Source: Companilactobacillus bobalius (GTDB lineage Bacteria > Bacillota > Bacilli > Lactobacillales > Lactobacillaceae). Taken from it: a stretch of DNA of 64,000 bases. The first letter of the stretch is position 1. Each line of letters begins with the position of its first letter. The stretch spans positions 496,001 to 560,000 of the forward strand of contig NZ_LNUA01000032.1 in the NCBI RefSeq assembly GCF_009764355.1, written 5' to 3'. The position numbers were made by a program, and so were the translations under genes. Shown here piece by piece: positions 56,106 through 63,454 of this stretch. The notes under the pieces are model-generated. The model ran no database searches and had not been told where the DNA came from. It saw only the letters and a list, made by a program, of their open reading frames with translations.

Positions 56106-57377
56106 TTAATAACTTATTGCACGTCTTTTTTGCGTGTTCCAATTATTGATAAATTGATTAATCCCCATTTGGAGTGTTTGGTTCGTCCAGCAATCGTTGT
56201 AGTAGACGTAATTCTTGTCATAGCCTGTCACAACTAAAGCATGATATGGGAAGCCATATAATGTATTCCATGTCACAACTGGATGACCGATATTGATTTG
56301 ATACTTAATAGCGTTGAAATTTTGACCAGTCAAATTTTTGGCCGTGCCAGTATATTTCTCGACCAAATTCATCAAGGCTGGTGGAAAAATTGTAATTCCA
56401 GTTCCATCCCAAGGTTGACCGATATAACCATAATTAGGATTACTGCTACGAGGCATTTCCTTAGCCATTTGCATCTTATTAACTTTGGCTCCGGCGTATT
56501 GCAACATCATCGTTACAGCAGTGATTTCACAACCATTTGGTAATTCAGGTCTTTGAGCAATCAAAGGCACACCAGAAATCCATTTAGCATCTTGATATTG
56601 GCCTTGACTAAGGACAACGTAATCTTGTGGTACCCAAGTGTTACTTCCAACTTGGTACCAATCCTTGCCACCAAATTGAGCGCGACTATTAACTTTCCAA
56701 CTACTACCAGTTGGTAAATTACTTCCTAAGTAAACTGCCTTATCACCAAAACCTTGGAAATCGTGAACACTGGCACCACTCTTATAGACAACTGTGGCTA
56801 CACCATCATATGGCTGAGCGTAATCACGGTATGTTCCCATCGTTGAATCTACATATTCAGTAGTAGCAACTCGGTAATAGACTTTGTCCTTATACGTACG
56901 ACGATAATCAGCACGCCATGCAGTATTTGGACCTAAATAGCGATTCGTAATTGGTTGATCATTATTATCGTGTAAATTTACAACGTTACCACCAATAGTA
57001 AATACACCATTTACGGCTTCATCATGATAAGTTGCTTGAGCTTCTTGAACGGCCTGAGTAGATTGACTATTTTGAGATGCAACCGGTGTCTGAACATCAT
57101 TTGAATTATCGGATGTTGTTACAGAAGGTTTATCTCCACTTTGATTAACTGTATTATTCTGAACAGTTTTTTCATTTGAATTCTCAGGAATTTGAATCCA
57201 AACTGAACTTTTGTTGTCCTCAGAAACATTGTCTGTTGTGTTTGTCTGAGAACTTGCCTGTGTTGTTATTGCTTGCTGTTGACCACTGGTGTCTTCATCA
57301 GCCTTAACGATAGTGGTTGAAAAAAGGCAACTAGAAGCAAACAAAGTTGCATATAGCAATTGTTTTTTTATCAACAT
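56106..57377 (-). CDS. Secreted C39-like cysteine peptidase with SLAP domains
   Basis: A 423-residue protein: signal peptide (LLYATLFASSCLFSTTIVKA), Ser/Gln/Asn-rich linker to ~115, two SLAP domains (~115-250, YYRVATTEYVDS, WYQVGSNTWVPQDYV), then a peptidase C39_2-type domain (~258-423) with Cys in PNGCEITA, His in PYHALVVTGYD and Asp/Asn in VYYNDCW. Such domains are found in secreted lactobacillar proteins thought to be wall or peptide processing enzymes. ATG after GGGGAG. First gene of the operon. Confidence 0.87.
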   Translation of the reverse strand: MLIKKQLLYATLFASSCLFSTTIVKADEDTSGQQQAITTQASSQTNTTDNVSEDNKSSVWIQIPENSNEKTVQNNTVNQSGDKPSVTTSDNSNDVQTPVASQNSQSTQAVQEAQATYHDEAVNGVFTIGGNVVNLHDNNDQPITNRYLGPNTAWRADYRRTYKDKVYYRVATTEYVDSTMGTYRDYAQPYDGVATVVYKSGASVHDFQGFGDKAVYLGSNLPTGSSWKVNSRAQFGGKDWYQVGSNTWVPQDYVVLSQGQYQDAKWISGVPLIAQRPELPNGCEITAVTMMLQYAGAKVNKMQMAKEMPRSSNPNYGYIGQPWDGTGITIFPPALMNLVEKYTGTAKNLTGQNFNAIKYQINIGHPVVTWNTLYGFPYHALVVTGYDKNYVYYNDCWTNQTLQMGINQFINNWNTQKRRAISY

Positions 57378-57582
57378 ATTCTCCCCTAAAAATAAGTTTT
57401 ATAAATAAATCCTTAGCAATTTTCCGTTTTTCCCATTAATACCCCCGACATAATATGACATGAATAATTCAATATTAATAAGAATGTCATTTTTTACATG
57501 TCCCTTCAAATACAAACAACATGTAGAGTCACTGTACTTATTTGCTATTATATTTTCGAATTTTTTAATTGCATTTTTGCAT

Positions 57583-57621
57583 AAAAAATAGAACATCAAC
57601 TAACTTGGCATTCTATTTTTT
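57583..57621. terminator. Hairpin resembling a decayed terminator copy
   Basis: AAAAAATAGAA pairs with TTCTATTTTTT around a 17-base loop; the left arm TAGAACATCAA is shared with the rsgA terminator at 57749-57782. Confidence 0.5.
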
Positions 57622-57692
57622 ACTTATTTTTGCCATTTTTGTTACATAAATTGATCATTTGAAAATGAAGTTTATTTTTTGTTTTTTGTGTT

Positions 57693-57709
57693 ATGTTTTC
57701 GTAAAACAT
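57693..57709. promoter_or_regulatory. Palindrome, possible operator
   Basis: Perfect dyad ATGTTTT-CGT-AAAACAT, 40 bases beyond the rsgA terminator. Regulator unknown. Confidence 0.35.
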
Positions 57710-57748
57710 TTTATTTTACAATAGGACTATCGTTATTGTTTATAAAAA

Positions 57749-57782
57749 AAAGGTAGAACATCAATTTTGATGTTCTACCTTT
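57749..57782. terminator. Terminator of rsgA
   Basis: Perfect 15-base stem (AAAGGTAGAACATCA / complement), four-base loop, seven bases after the rsgA stop codon. Confidence 0.93.
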
Positions 57783-57789
57783 CGAAATT

Positions 57790-58857
57790 TTAACGACGTT
57801 TAATTTGTTGCATATGTTTCCGTGATTTTTTCATAGCTTTTTTACTGCCAAATGCTTGATTAATCTTTTCGTTTTCCAATTGACGTGAATTCATCTTGCT
57901 ATAAGACATTTCACGTTGCAATTTAAGGTAACTCTTCAATCTGTCAGCATCCAAACGTCCGTCTTTAACTGCCTCTTTTACCGCACAACCAGGTTCATTT
58001 TGATGACTACAATCACGAAAACGACACTCTTTTGCTAACTCTGTGATATCCTCAAAAGTCTTAGAGAGATTACCGACAAATAATTGTAATTCTCTCATAC
58101 CCGGAGTATCAATAACAATACCTCCATTTGGTAATAGTATTAATTGTCGTGATGTAGTTGTATGTCTCCCCTTGTCGTCACCTTCCCTGACTTGCTTGGT
58201 CTCTAGTTCAGAATCTCCTAAAAACCAATTAATCAAAGATGATTTACCAACTCCTGACGAGCCAATGAAAGCAACTGTTTTTTGGGGTTTAATATAAGCC
58301 GATAGTTTGTCCAATCCTGTTTTCATTTCAAACGAACAAACGACTGTATCAACGCCCATGCAAACATCTTCTAGTTCCCGCAATTTGGCAGTAATATCAG
58401 CGCATAAATCTGATTTAGTCAAGACTACTACTGGAGTAGCTCCACTATCCCAAGCCATTGTTAAATAGCGTTCAACCCTACGTGGATTAAAATTAGTATT
58501 CAACGACATACAGATAAAAATTGTATCAATATTGCTGGCAATAACCTGACCACTACTATCATTACCCGAAGCCTCGCGGGCTAAAATACTTTTACGTGGC
58601 CAAAGTTTTCGAATAATTCCTGTTGCGTTAGCTTCTACTGAAATTAATACCCAATCGCCAACAGCAGGATATTCAGTTGTATTAATAATTTGATGATTCA
58701 TTTTTCCCGAGATCTTAGCTTGCACAAAGCCTTGGTTGGTTACGACTTGATATAAGTCTCGATGCTGGCTAGTTACACGTGCCCAAACTAATTTTCCAAG
58801 ATTATTCTCTGATGATTTGATTTCATCTGTAAAACCATATTTTTCAATAATATTCAA
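57790..58857 (-). CDS. rsgA: Ribosome-associated GTPase RsgA
   Basis: A 355-residue circularly permuted GTPase that checks maturation of the 30S subunit. N-terminal OB fold (~15-85), G4 LTKSDL (~170), then G1 GSSGVGKSSLIN (~225), G3 DTPGMREL (~275) and a C-terminal zinc site CRFRDCSHQNEPGC (~305). The start is probably TTG at 58857, nine bases after AAGGGA; longer frames upstream run through the leader terminator. Preceded by a ~170-base leader with a promoter, a four-codon ORF and an intrinsic terminator, so expression is probably attenuated. Confidence 0.93.
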   Translation of the reverse strand: MNIIEKYGFTDEIKSSENNLGKLVWARVTSQHRDLYQVVTNQGFVQAKISGKMNHQIINTTEYPAVGDWVLISVEANATGIIRKLWPRKSILAREASGNDSSGQVIASNIDTIFICMSLNTNFNPRRVERYLTMAWDSGATPVVVLTKSDLCADITAKLRELEDVCMGVDTVVCSFEMKTGLDKLSAYIKPQKTVAFIGSSGVGKSSLINWFLGDSELETKQVREGDDKGRHTTTSRQLILLPNGGIVIDTPGMRELQLFVGNLSKTFEDITELAKECRFRDCSHQNEPGCAVKEAVKDGRLDADRLKSYLKLQREMSYSKMNSRQLENEKINQAFGSKKAMKKSRKHMQQIKRR

Positions 58858-58900
58858 TTTTTTTATTCCCTTCACAAGTGACGGTACTCTAAAACTTGCG

Positions 58901-58930
58901 AAAAAAAGGGTGCAGTTTACCCACTGCACC
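58901..58930 (-). terminator. Intrinsic terminator within the rsgA leader
   Basis: Eight-base GC-rich stem GGTGCAGT/ACTGCACC with a six-base loop, followed on the minus strand by a T-run (58901-58907). It lies 44 bases upstream of the rsgA start, between its promoter and gene. Confidence 0.88.
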
Positions 58931-59034
58931 ACAAAAAGAGAAAAAGTTATCTTTCGTCCATTCGCAAGGCATTAGGGTACACAAAATAAGATAGGTTTAA
59001 AACCTATTTTTTCTATGTTCTAATGAAAATCCTA

Positions 59035-59049
59035 TTAAATGAACAGCAT
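59035..59049 (-). CDS. Leader peptide MLFI in the rsgA leader
   Basis: ATG CTG TTC ATT TAA preceded by GGAGG (59058-59062) with an ideal eight-base gap, ~25 bases after the predicted transcription start. The perfect ribosome binding site on such a short frame suggests a sensor of ribosome function rather than a product with its own role. Not tested. Confidence 0.55.
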   Translation of the reverse strand: MLFI

Positions 59050-59079
59050 ACGCGGTTCCTCCGTTATTTTATTACCGCT

Positions 59080-59108
59080 AAGATAGCATTATTGATCATT
59101 TTAGTCAA
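59080..59108 (-). promoter_or_regulatory. Promoter of the rsgA leader
   Basis: On the minus strand TTGACT (59103-59108), a 17-base spacer ending in TGC, and TATCTT (59080-59085) form a strong sigma-A promoter with an extended -10; start expected near 59073. Confidence 0.75.
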
Positions 59109-59165
59109 TTCAATCGTTCTAAGGTTACATAACAAAACTACTATGAAGTACTTACTTCAAAAAAA

Positions 59166-59197
59166 GCTCTAGCTAAGGTTTTCCCCTCAACTAGAGC
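59166..59197 (-). terminator. Terminator of pepT
   Basis: Stem GCTCTAG..AGG with CCT..CTAGAGC, T-run on the minus strand, ~10 bases after the pepT stop codon. Confidence 0.85.
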
Positions 59198-59207
59198 CAA
59201 ATTGAAT

Positions 59208-60455
59208 CTATTTTTTATTCTCACTGTTTAATTTAATAATTTCAAGAACAACATCAACCGCTTTTTCCATTGACTCTTCAGCCACATATTCAAAACGTCC
59301 ATGCATATTCTCGCCACCAGCAAACAAATTAGGTGTTGGTAAACCTTTAAAGGAAATAGTTGAGCCATCAGTACCACCACGAACAGGTGCTTCATCAGGT
59401 TCAATGTCTAAGTTCTTCATTGCCTTTTCAGCAATCTTAACGACATCCATATGATCCTTGATAACATCGATCATGTTGTAATATTGATCACCCATATCAA
59501 TCTTAACAGTTCCTTCACCATACTTATTGTTCAATTGCTTAACAATCTCAGTAACTTTATTCTTACGTGCTTCCAAACCATCACGTTCAAAATCACGAAT
59601 GATATAAGACATATCAGTATGATCAACAGTTCCGTTTTCTTCTAGTAAGTGGAAGAAACCTTGACGTCCATCAGTTTGTTCTGGTACTTCACTAGCAGGC
59701 AAAGCGTCTTCAAATTCACGAGCAACAGTCAACGAATTGATCATAATACCCTTAGCTTCTGAAGGATGAACATCTTTACCGGTAATATGTACTTTCAAAC
59801 TTGCAGCACTGAAAGTTTCGTATTCCAATTGACCAACAGGACCACCATCAACTGTATAAGCAAAATCAGCACCAAAGTCAGGAACATCAAAATTCTTAGC
59901 ACCAGTTCCGATTTCCTCATCAGGTCCCAAACCAATCTTGATCTTACCATGTTTGATTTCTGGATGAGCAATCAAATATTCCATAGTCGTGATAATTTCA
60001 GCAACACCTGATTTATCATCAGATCCTAGAAGTGTATCACCACTTGTTGTGATCAATGTTTGTCCAGCATACTTTGTTAATGAAGGGAATACCTTTGGAT
60101 CTAGTGTGTATTCACCAGCATCGTCAAGCTTAATAACACTCTTGCCATCGTAATTTTCAACGATTTTAGGTTTGATATCTTCTGAATTAAAATCAGCAGT
60201 ATCAATGTGAGAAATCAATCCCAAGACTGGGACATTATAATCAAGATTAGATGGTAGTTCGGCGGTCAAATATGAATCAACCTTACGAATTTTTACATCT
60301 TTCAGACCAATTTCTTCCAATTCTGCAGCCAATTTCTTCAAGAAAACAGTTTGTCTTTCAGTTGAAGGAATCATTGTTGAATTTTCATCTGAACGAGTAT
60401 TTTGTTTAACATATCCTAAGAAACGAGGAATTAATTTTTCATATTTTATTGCCAT
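59208..60455 (-). CDS. pepT: Peptidase T (tripeptidase)
   Basis: A 415-residue M20 metallopeptidase cleaving the N-terminal residue from tripeptides. Metal and catalytic motifs: LISHIDTAD (~83), GSDDKSGVAEI (~145), GPDEEIGTG (~180) and VRGGTDGS (~365). ATG follows GGGAGAG. Thirteen bases after the Nif3-like gene in the same direction, so part of the cfa-trmK-nif3-pepT run. Cytoplasmic; supports amino acid supply in lactobacilli. Confidence 0.96.
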   Translation of the reverse strand: MAIKYEKLIPRFLGYVKQNTRSDENSTMIPSTERQTVFLKKLAAELEEIGLKDVKIRKVDSYLTAELPSNLDYNVPVLGLISHIDTADFNSEDIKPKIVENYDGKSVIKLDDAGEYTLDPKVFPSLTKYAGQTLITTSGDTLLGSDDKSGVAEIITTMEYLIAHPEIKHGKIKIGLGPDEEIGTGAKNFDVPDFGADFAYTVDGGPVGQLEYETFSAASLKVHITGKDVHPSEAKGIMINSLTVAREFEDALPASEVPEQTDGRQGFFHLLEENGTVDHTDMSYIIRDFERDGLEARKNKVTEIVKQLNNKYGEGTVKIDMGDQYYNMIDVIKDHMDVVKIAEKAMKNLDIEPDEAPVRGGTDGSTISFKGLPTPNLFAGGENMHGRFEYVAEESMEKAVDVVLEIIKLNSENKK

Positions 60456-60468
60456 TACTACACTCTCC

Positions 60469-61266
60469 CTATAAGAAATTATATGGTTCTGTATCTACTT
60501 CTGATTGTACTATATCTAAGTCCCATTTATTAGATTTTTTCCAATCTTCTAACAAACTTGCCATTTCTTTAATAAAGATTGCCTCAATATGATGCCCTGG
60601 ATCGATTACATTAAGACCATTAGCCATCATATCGTGTGCAGTATGATAATAAACATCCCCAGTAATAAAGGTGTCAGCACCAGCTTTAATAACTTCTGGA
60701 TAAAACTTTCCTGCATCGCCACCAATTATGGCAACTTTTTTAACTTTCTGACCTAAATCTGATTTAACATAACGAAGATTAGGAACATGATAAGCATCAC
60801 GAACCATTTTAGCAAAATCGACTAACTCCATCGGCTCTTTCAATTCACCCATACGCCCCAAAGAGTAATCATCGTCTTCATTTAAATAACTAACATTATT
60901 TAAACCCAATTCTTCCATTAACCAATCATTCATACCACCGTGAGCTTTATCAAGGTTAGTATGAACAGCATGTACGGCAATATTGTGTGATAACAAGTCA
61001 CGATACATTTGATTTTGTGGTGATGTTAGATCTAAATTATGGGCTGGATGAAACATGATTGGATGATGAGCTAAGATGAAATCAACATTTTTGTCGATAG
61101 CTTCTTTAACTACTTGTGGACGAACATCTAGTGTCGTCATAAGACGATGAACAGTCTGTTTACGATTACCAATCTGGAAACCAGTTGGATCGCCATCTTC
61201 TTTAATTGACAATGGAGCAAATTCTTCAATTCGATTAATAATATCTTGAACTTGAATTTCTACCAT
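60469..61266 (-). CDS. Nif3-like dinuclear metal-binding protein
   Basis: A 265-residue Nif3/YqfO-type protein. Metal ligands are visible in LAHHPIMFHP (~64), HAVHTNLDKAHGGMNDWL (~97, shortened) and DPGHHIEAIFIKEM (~225). The short form lacks the inserted middle domain of B. subtilis YqfO. Start overlaps the trmK stop by one base (TAATG), with GGAG upstream: translational coupling. The trmK-nif3 pair is conserved in Firmicutes; biochemical role uncertain. Confidence 0.92.
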   Translation of the reverse strand: MVEIQVQDIINRIEEFAPLSIKEDGDPTGFQIGNRKQTVHRLMTTLDVRPQVVKEAIDKNVDFILAHHPIMFHPAHNLDLTSPQNQMYRDLLSHNIAVHAVHTNLDKAHGGMNDWLMEELGLNNVSYLNEDDDYSLGRMGELKEPMELVDFAKMVRDAYHVPNLRYVKSDLGQKVKKVAIIGGDAGKFYPEVIKAGADTFITGDVYYHTAHDMMANGLNVIDPGHHIEAIFIKEMASLLEDWKKSNKWDLDIVQSEVDTEPYNFL

Positions 61267-61955
61267 TATAATATCTCCTCAATATATTTAATATCTTGGT
61301 TCATTAAATCAATTTTGGCTTGATCAATCTTCTTTGCATGGGACATATTCTCAACAGCCTTTTGATAGCTATTGAGCTTATGTTGCCATTTAGCAATAAA
61401 GGTTGGAGTCTTCTTGGTCATTAGTACTGGACCCATTAAAAATTGGGCTGAATTCAGCGGCTTAGCTTGTTCAACTTTGTTAGCTTTAATAATTTCATAA
61501 ACGTGATGTTCTTCTTCAACGATATCTTCATCAACGATTTCAAAATTATTTTCGACTAACCAATGACGTACCAGCGGTTCACCAATATTAGGTTGTAAAA
61601 TTAACGTCTTAACATTGGACAACTGATCTACGGTTGCTCGTGTGAGAATATTTTGAATCAAAATACCACCCATACCAGCAATTACGACCGTATCAATTTG
61701 ATCTTCAGGTTTAATAACAGCTAGGCCATCACCCAAACGAACATCAATTTGTTTGCTTAATCCAAACTTATCAACGTCTGCTTTAGAACGTGATATAGGA
61801 CCGGGTGCAACTTCACCAGCAATTGCAAATTGACAAATTTTTTCTTCTATTAATTCTACTGGCAAATAAGCATGATCTGATCCAATATCAGCCACTCTTG
61901 TATCTTTATCAACCATTTGGTAAACGGCTTGTAATCTCTTTGAAAGTAAAGTCAC
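61266..61955 (-). CDS. trmK: tRNA (adenine22-N1)-methyltransferase
   Basis: A 229-residue methyltransferase for m1A22 in tRNA. The SAM site is VADIGSDHAYLPVEL (~20) and the NPPY-like position reads VVIAGMGGILIQNIL (~90), followed by LILQPNIGEPLVRHWL, as in TrmK. A C-terminal coiled-coil segment (~180-229) completes the fold. Start is GTG at 61955 after AGAGG; eight bases downstream of cfa. Confidence 0.94.
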   Translation of the reverse strand: MTLLSKRLQAVYQMVDKDTRVADIGSDHAYLPVELIEEKICQFAIAGEVAPGPISRSKADVDKFGLSKQIDVRLGDGLAVIKPEDQIDTVVIAGMGGILIQNILTRATVDQLSNVKTLILQPNIGEPLVRHWLVENNFEIVDEDIVEEEHHVYEIIKANKVEQAKPLNSAQFLMGPVLMTKKTPTFIAKWQHKLNSYQKAVENMSHAKKIDQAKIDLMNQDIKYIEEIL

Positions 61956-61963
61956 TTTAACCT

Positions 61964-63160
61964 CTATTCTGCAGTCTTTTTGTCTAAGTCTGTCATGTAT
62001 TCACGTGTCATTGGCATTGCTGTACCACTAGGTCCATTTGTCAAAAGAAATTGAATAACATCAATATTGCCACTTTCAAACGAAGCAGCACATGCTTGTA
62101 GATACAAGTCCCACATACGAACAAATCTTTCACCGTACATTTTATCAACTTGATCTACAACTTTATTAAAGTTACGATCCCAAATTTCAACAGTCTTTTG
62201 ATAATGACGACGAAGTGGTTCTAAGTCATCAATTTGAAGACCTGCGTCTAAAATATGACCAACATTTTCTTTAACATCAGGAATATAGCCACCTGGGAAG
62301 ATATACTTAACTAGCCAAGCATCTACACCGACACCATAGTGTTGACCAGTAATACCATGAATTAGAGCATTACCATTTGGTTTCAAAACATTCTTAACTG
62401 TTTCAAAGTAACCAGGTAGATTATCTTTACCAACGTGTTCAAACATACCAACAGAAACGACATGATCGAATTTTTCATTAACTTCACGATAGTCTTCAAG
62501 CATAACTTCCATTTGATCACTCAAATTTTCATCTTGAATCTTTTGATTTACATAATTGTATTGCTCTTGACTTAATGTAACACCTTTTGCCTTCAAACCA
62601 TACTCTTTAGCAGCAGTGAACATCATTGTTCCCCAACCACAACCGATATCAAGAATTGTTTCACCAGGTTTAGTGTTTAACTTATTCAAAATATGACGTA
62701 CTTTGTTCATTTGGGCTTGTTCCAAAGTATCCTCTGGAGTTCTGAAATAAGCACATGAATATGTCATAGTCTTATCAAGCCATAATTTGTAGAAATCATT
62801 ACCAATATCATAATGTTCTTGAATTTCTTTTTTGTTACCTTCCTCTGAGTGATTAAACTTAGGAATGTATTTTTTCAACTTTAAACTGGACATAAAACTA
62901 TCAGATTGAGTGTAAGCAGAAGTGATCAATTTTTGGATTGAACCTTCAATTTCAATTTTCTTGTCCATATATGCTTCACCTAAAGTTAGGGTAGCATGTT
63001 TTACAACTTCAGAAATAGGAACTTTGTCATTAAACTTAATAGTTATATCAGACTTTCCTTCTGGTCCATAATTCTTTTCTTTCCCGTCCCAAAAAACAAC
63101 CTTAATAGGAATAGTAAATGAACGTGAAAATATTTCGTCATAAATCTTTTTATCTAACAT
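61964..63160 (-). CDS. cfa: Cyclopropane-fatty-acyl-phospholipid synthase
   Basis: A 398-residue SAM-dependent enzyme adding a methylene group to unsaturated phospholipid acyl chains. SAM motif [12 protein letters not shown] (~170), [15 protein letters not shown] (~115), SVGMFEHVG (~245) and the C-terminal [10 protein letters not shown] (~355). ATG at 63160 lies five bases after GGAGG. First gene of the cfa-trmK-nif3-pepT run. Cyclopropane (lactobacillic) acids protect membranes against acid and drying. Confidence 0.95.
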   Translation of the reverse strand: MLDKKIYDEIFSRSFTIPIKVVFWDGKEKNYGPEGKSDITIKFNDKVPISEVVKHATLTLGEAYMDKKIEIEGSIQKLITSAYTQSDSFMSSLKLKKYIPKFNHSEEGNKKEIQEHYDIGNDFYKLWLDKTMTYSCAYFRTPEDTLEQAQMNKVRHILNKLNTKPGETILDIGCGWGTMMFTAAKEYGLKAKGVTLSQEQYNYVNQKIQDENLSDQMEVMLEDYREVNEKFDHVVSVGMFEHVGKDNLPGYFETVKNVLKPNGNALIHGITGQHYGVGVDAWLVKYIFPGGYIPDVKENVGHILDAGLQIDDLEPLRRHYQKTVEIWDRNFNKVVDQVDKMYGERFVRMWDLYLQACAASFESGNIDVIQFLLTNGPSGTAMPMTREYMTDLDKKTAE

Positions 63161-63454
63161 AACATCCTCCAAAAAAGTAGATATATTAATTGTAAATCAA
63201 ATTGTGAAAAAATATAAACTAAAACTACTGATTTTCAGAAACATATTAATAAAAATGTCTCAAATACAGCGATTCTATACCTATTTCAGTTTTTAAATGG
63301 CCCTTGCCCCAATTAAACTAGATTCTATTTCAATAAAAAAGTGTCCGTACTGACCTATATTGGAATCTTTCCAATCATTGATCAATATGAACACTTATTA
63401 TTAGTTTGAACTTGAATACTATTTCTTTAAATTAATTTTTGACTTTTAACACAT
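63161..63454. other. Intergenic region between LPXTG gene and cfa
   Basis: 294 AT-rich bases with no credible gene. It carries the terminator of the LPXTG gene and, nearer cfa, AT-rich promoter-like sequence whose hexamers I could not fix. Confidence 0.4.
63333..63396 (-). terminator. Long terminator of the LPXTG-protein gene
   Basis: Outer stem AAGTGT.C/G.ACACTT encloses a second hairpin (ATTGGAA/TTCCAAT), and a T-run follows on the minus strand. It is more elaborate than the other terminators here. Confidence 0.65.

Larger units (their letters stand above)
57378..57748. other. AT-rich upstream region of the C39-NlpC-CAP operon
   Basis: 371 bases of very low GC without a credible gene. It holds a minus-strand -10 (TATAAT at 57547-57552, ~170 bases before the C39 start), a hairpin at 57583-57621 with T-run on both strands, and a palindrome ATGTTTT-CGT-AAAACAT at 57693-57709. 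The long untranslated leader is unusual for this window. Confidence 0.5.
58901..59073 (-). ncRNA. Candidate attenuator leader RNA of rsgA
   Basis: The predicted transcript starts near 59073 and ends at the terminator at 58901-58930. It carries a Shine-Dalgarno, a four-codon ORF, a large hairpin (CATTAG/CTAATG at 58970-59025, inner arms ATAGGTTT/AAACCTAT) and CTTGCGAA-type segments at 58961-58968 and 58895-58902 that are perfectly complementary and enclose the terminator. A free-standing small RNA is the alternative; no known riboswitch class was recognised. Confidence 0.6.

Noticed and set aside
57399..57599. A 66-codon open frame on the minus strand before the C39 gene.
   Set aside because: No ribosome binding site, and it overlaps the -10 and the untranslated leader of the C39 operon; composition is that of AT-rich noncoding DNA.
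59051..59062. GGAGGAACCGCG resembles the T-box sequence (AGGGTGGNACCGCG).
   Set aside because: It lacks the UGGN element, lies only ~20 bases after the predicted transcript start with no room for stem I, and no aminoacyl-tRNA synthetase or amino acid gene follows. It is better read as a Shine-Dalgarno for the MLFI ORF.
58901..59073. The rsgA leader could be 6S RNA (size ~170-180 bases).
   Set aside because: The 5' and 3' ends do not form the long closing stem of 6S RNA, and the 3' end is a GC-rich terminator hairpin immediately before rsgA.
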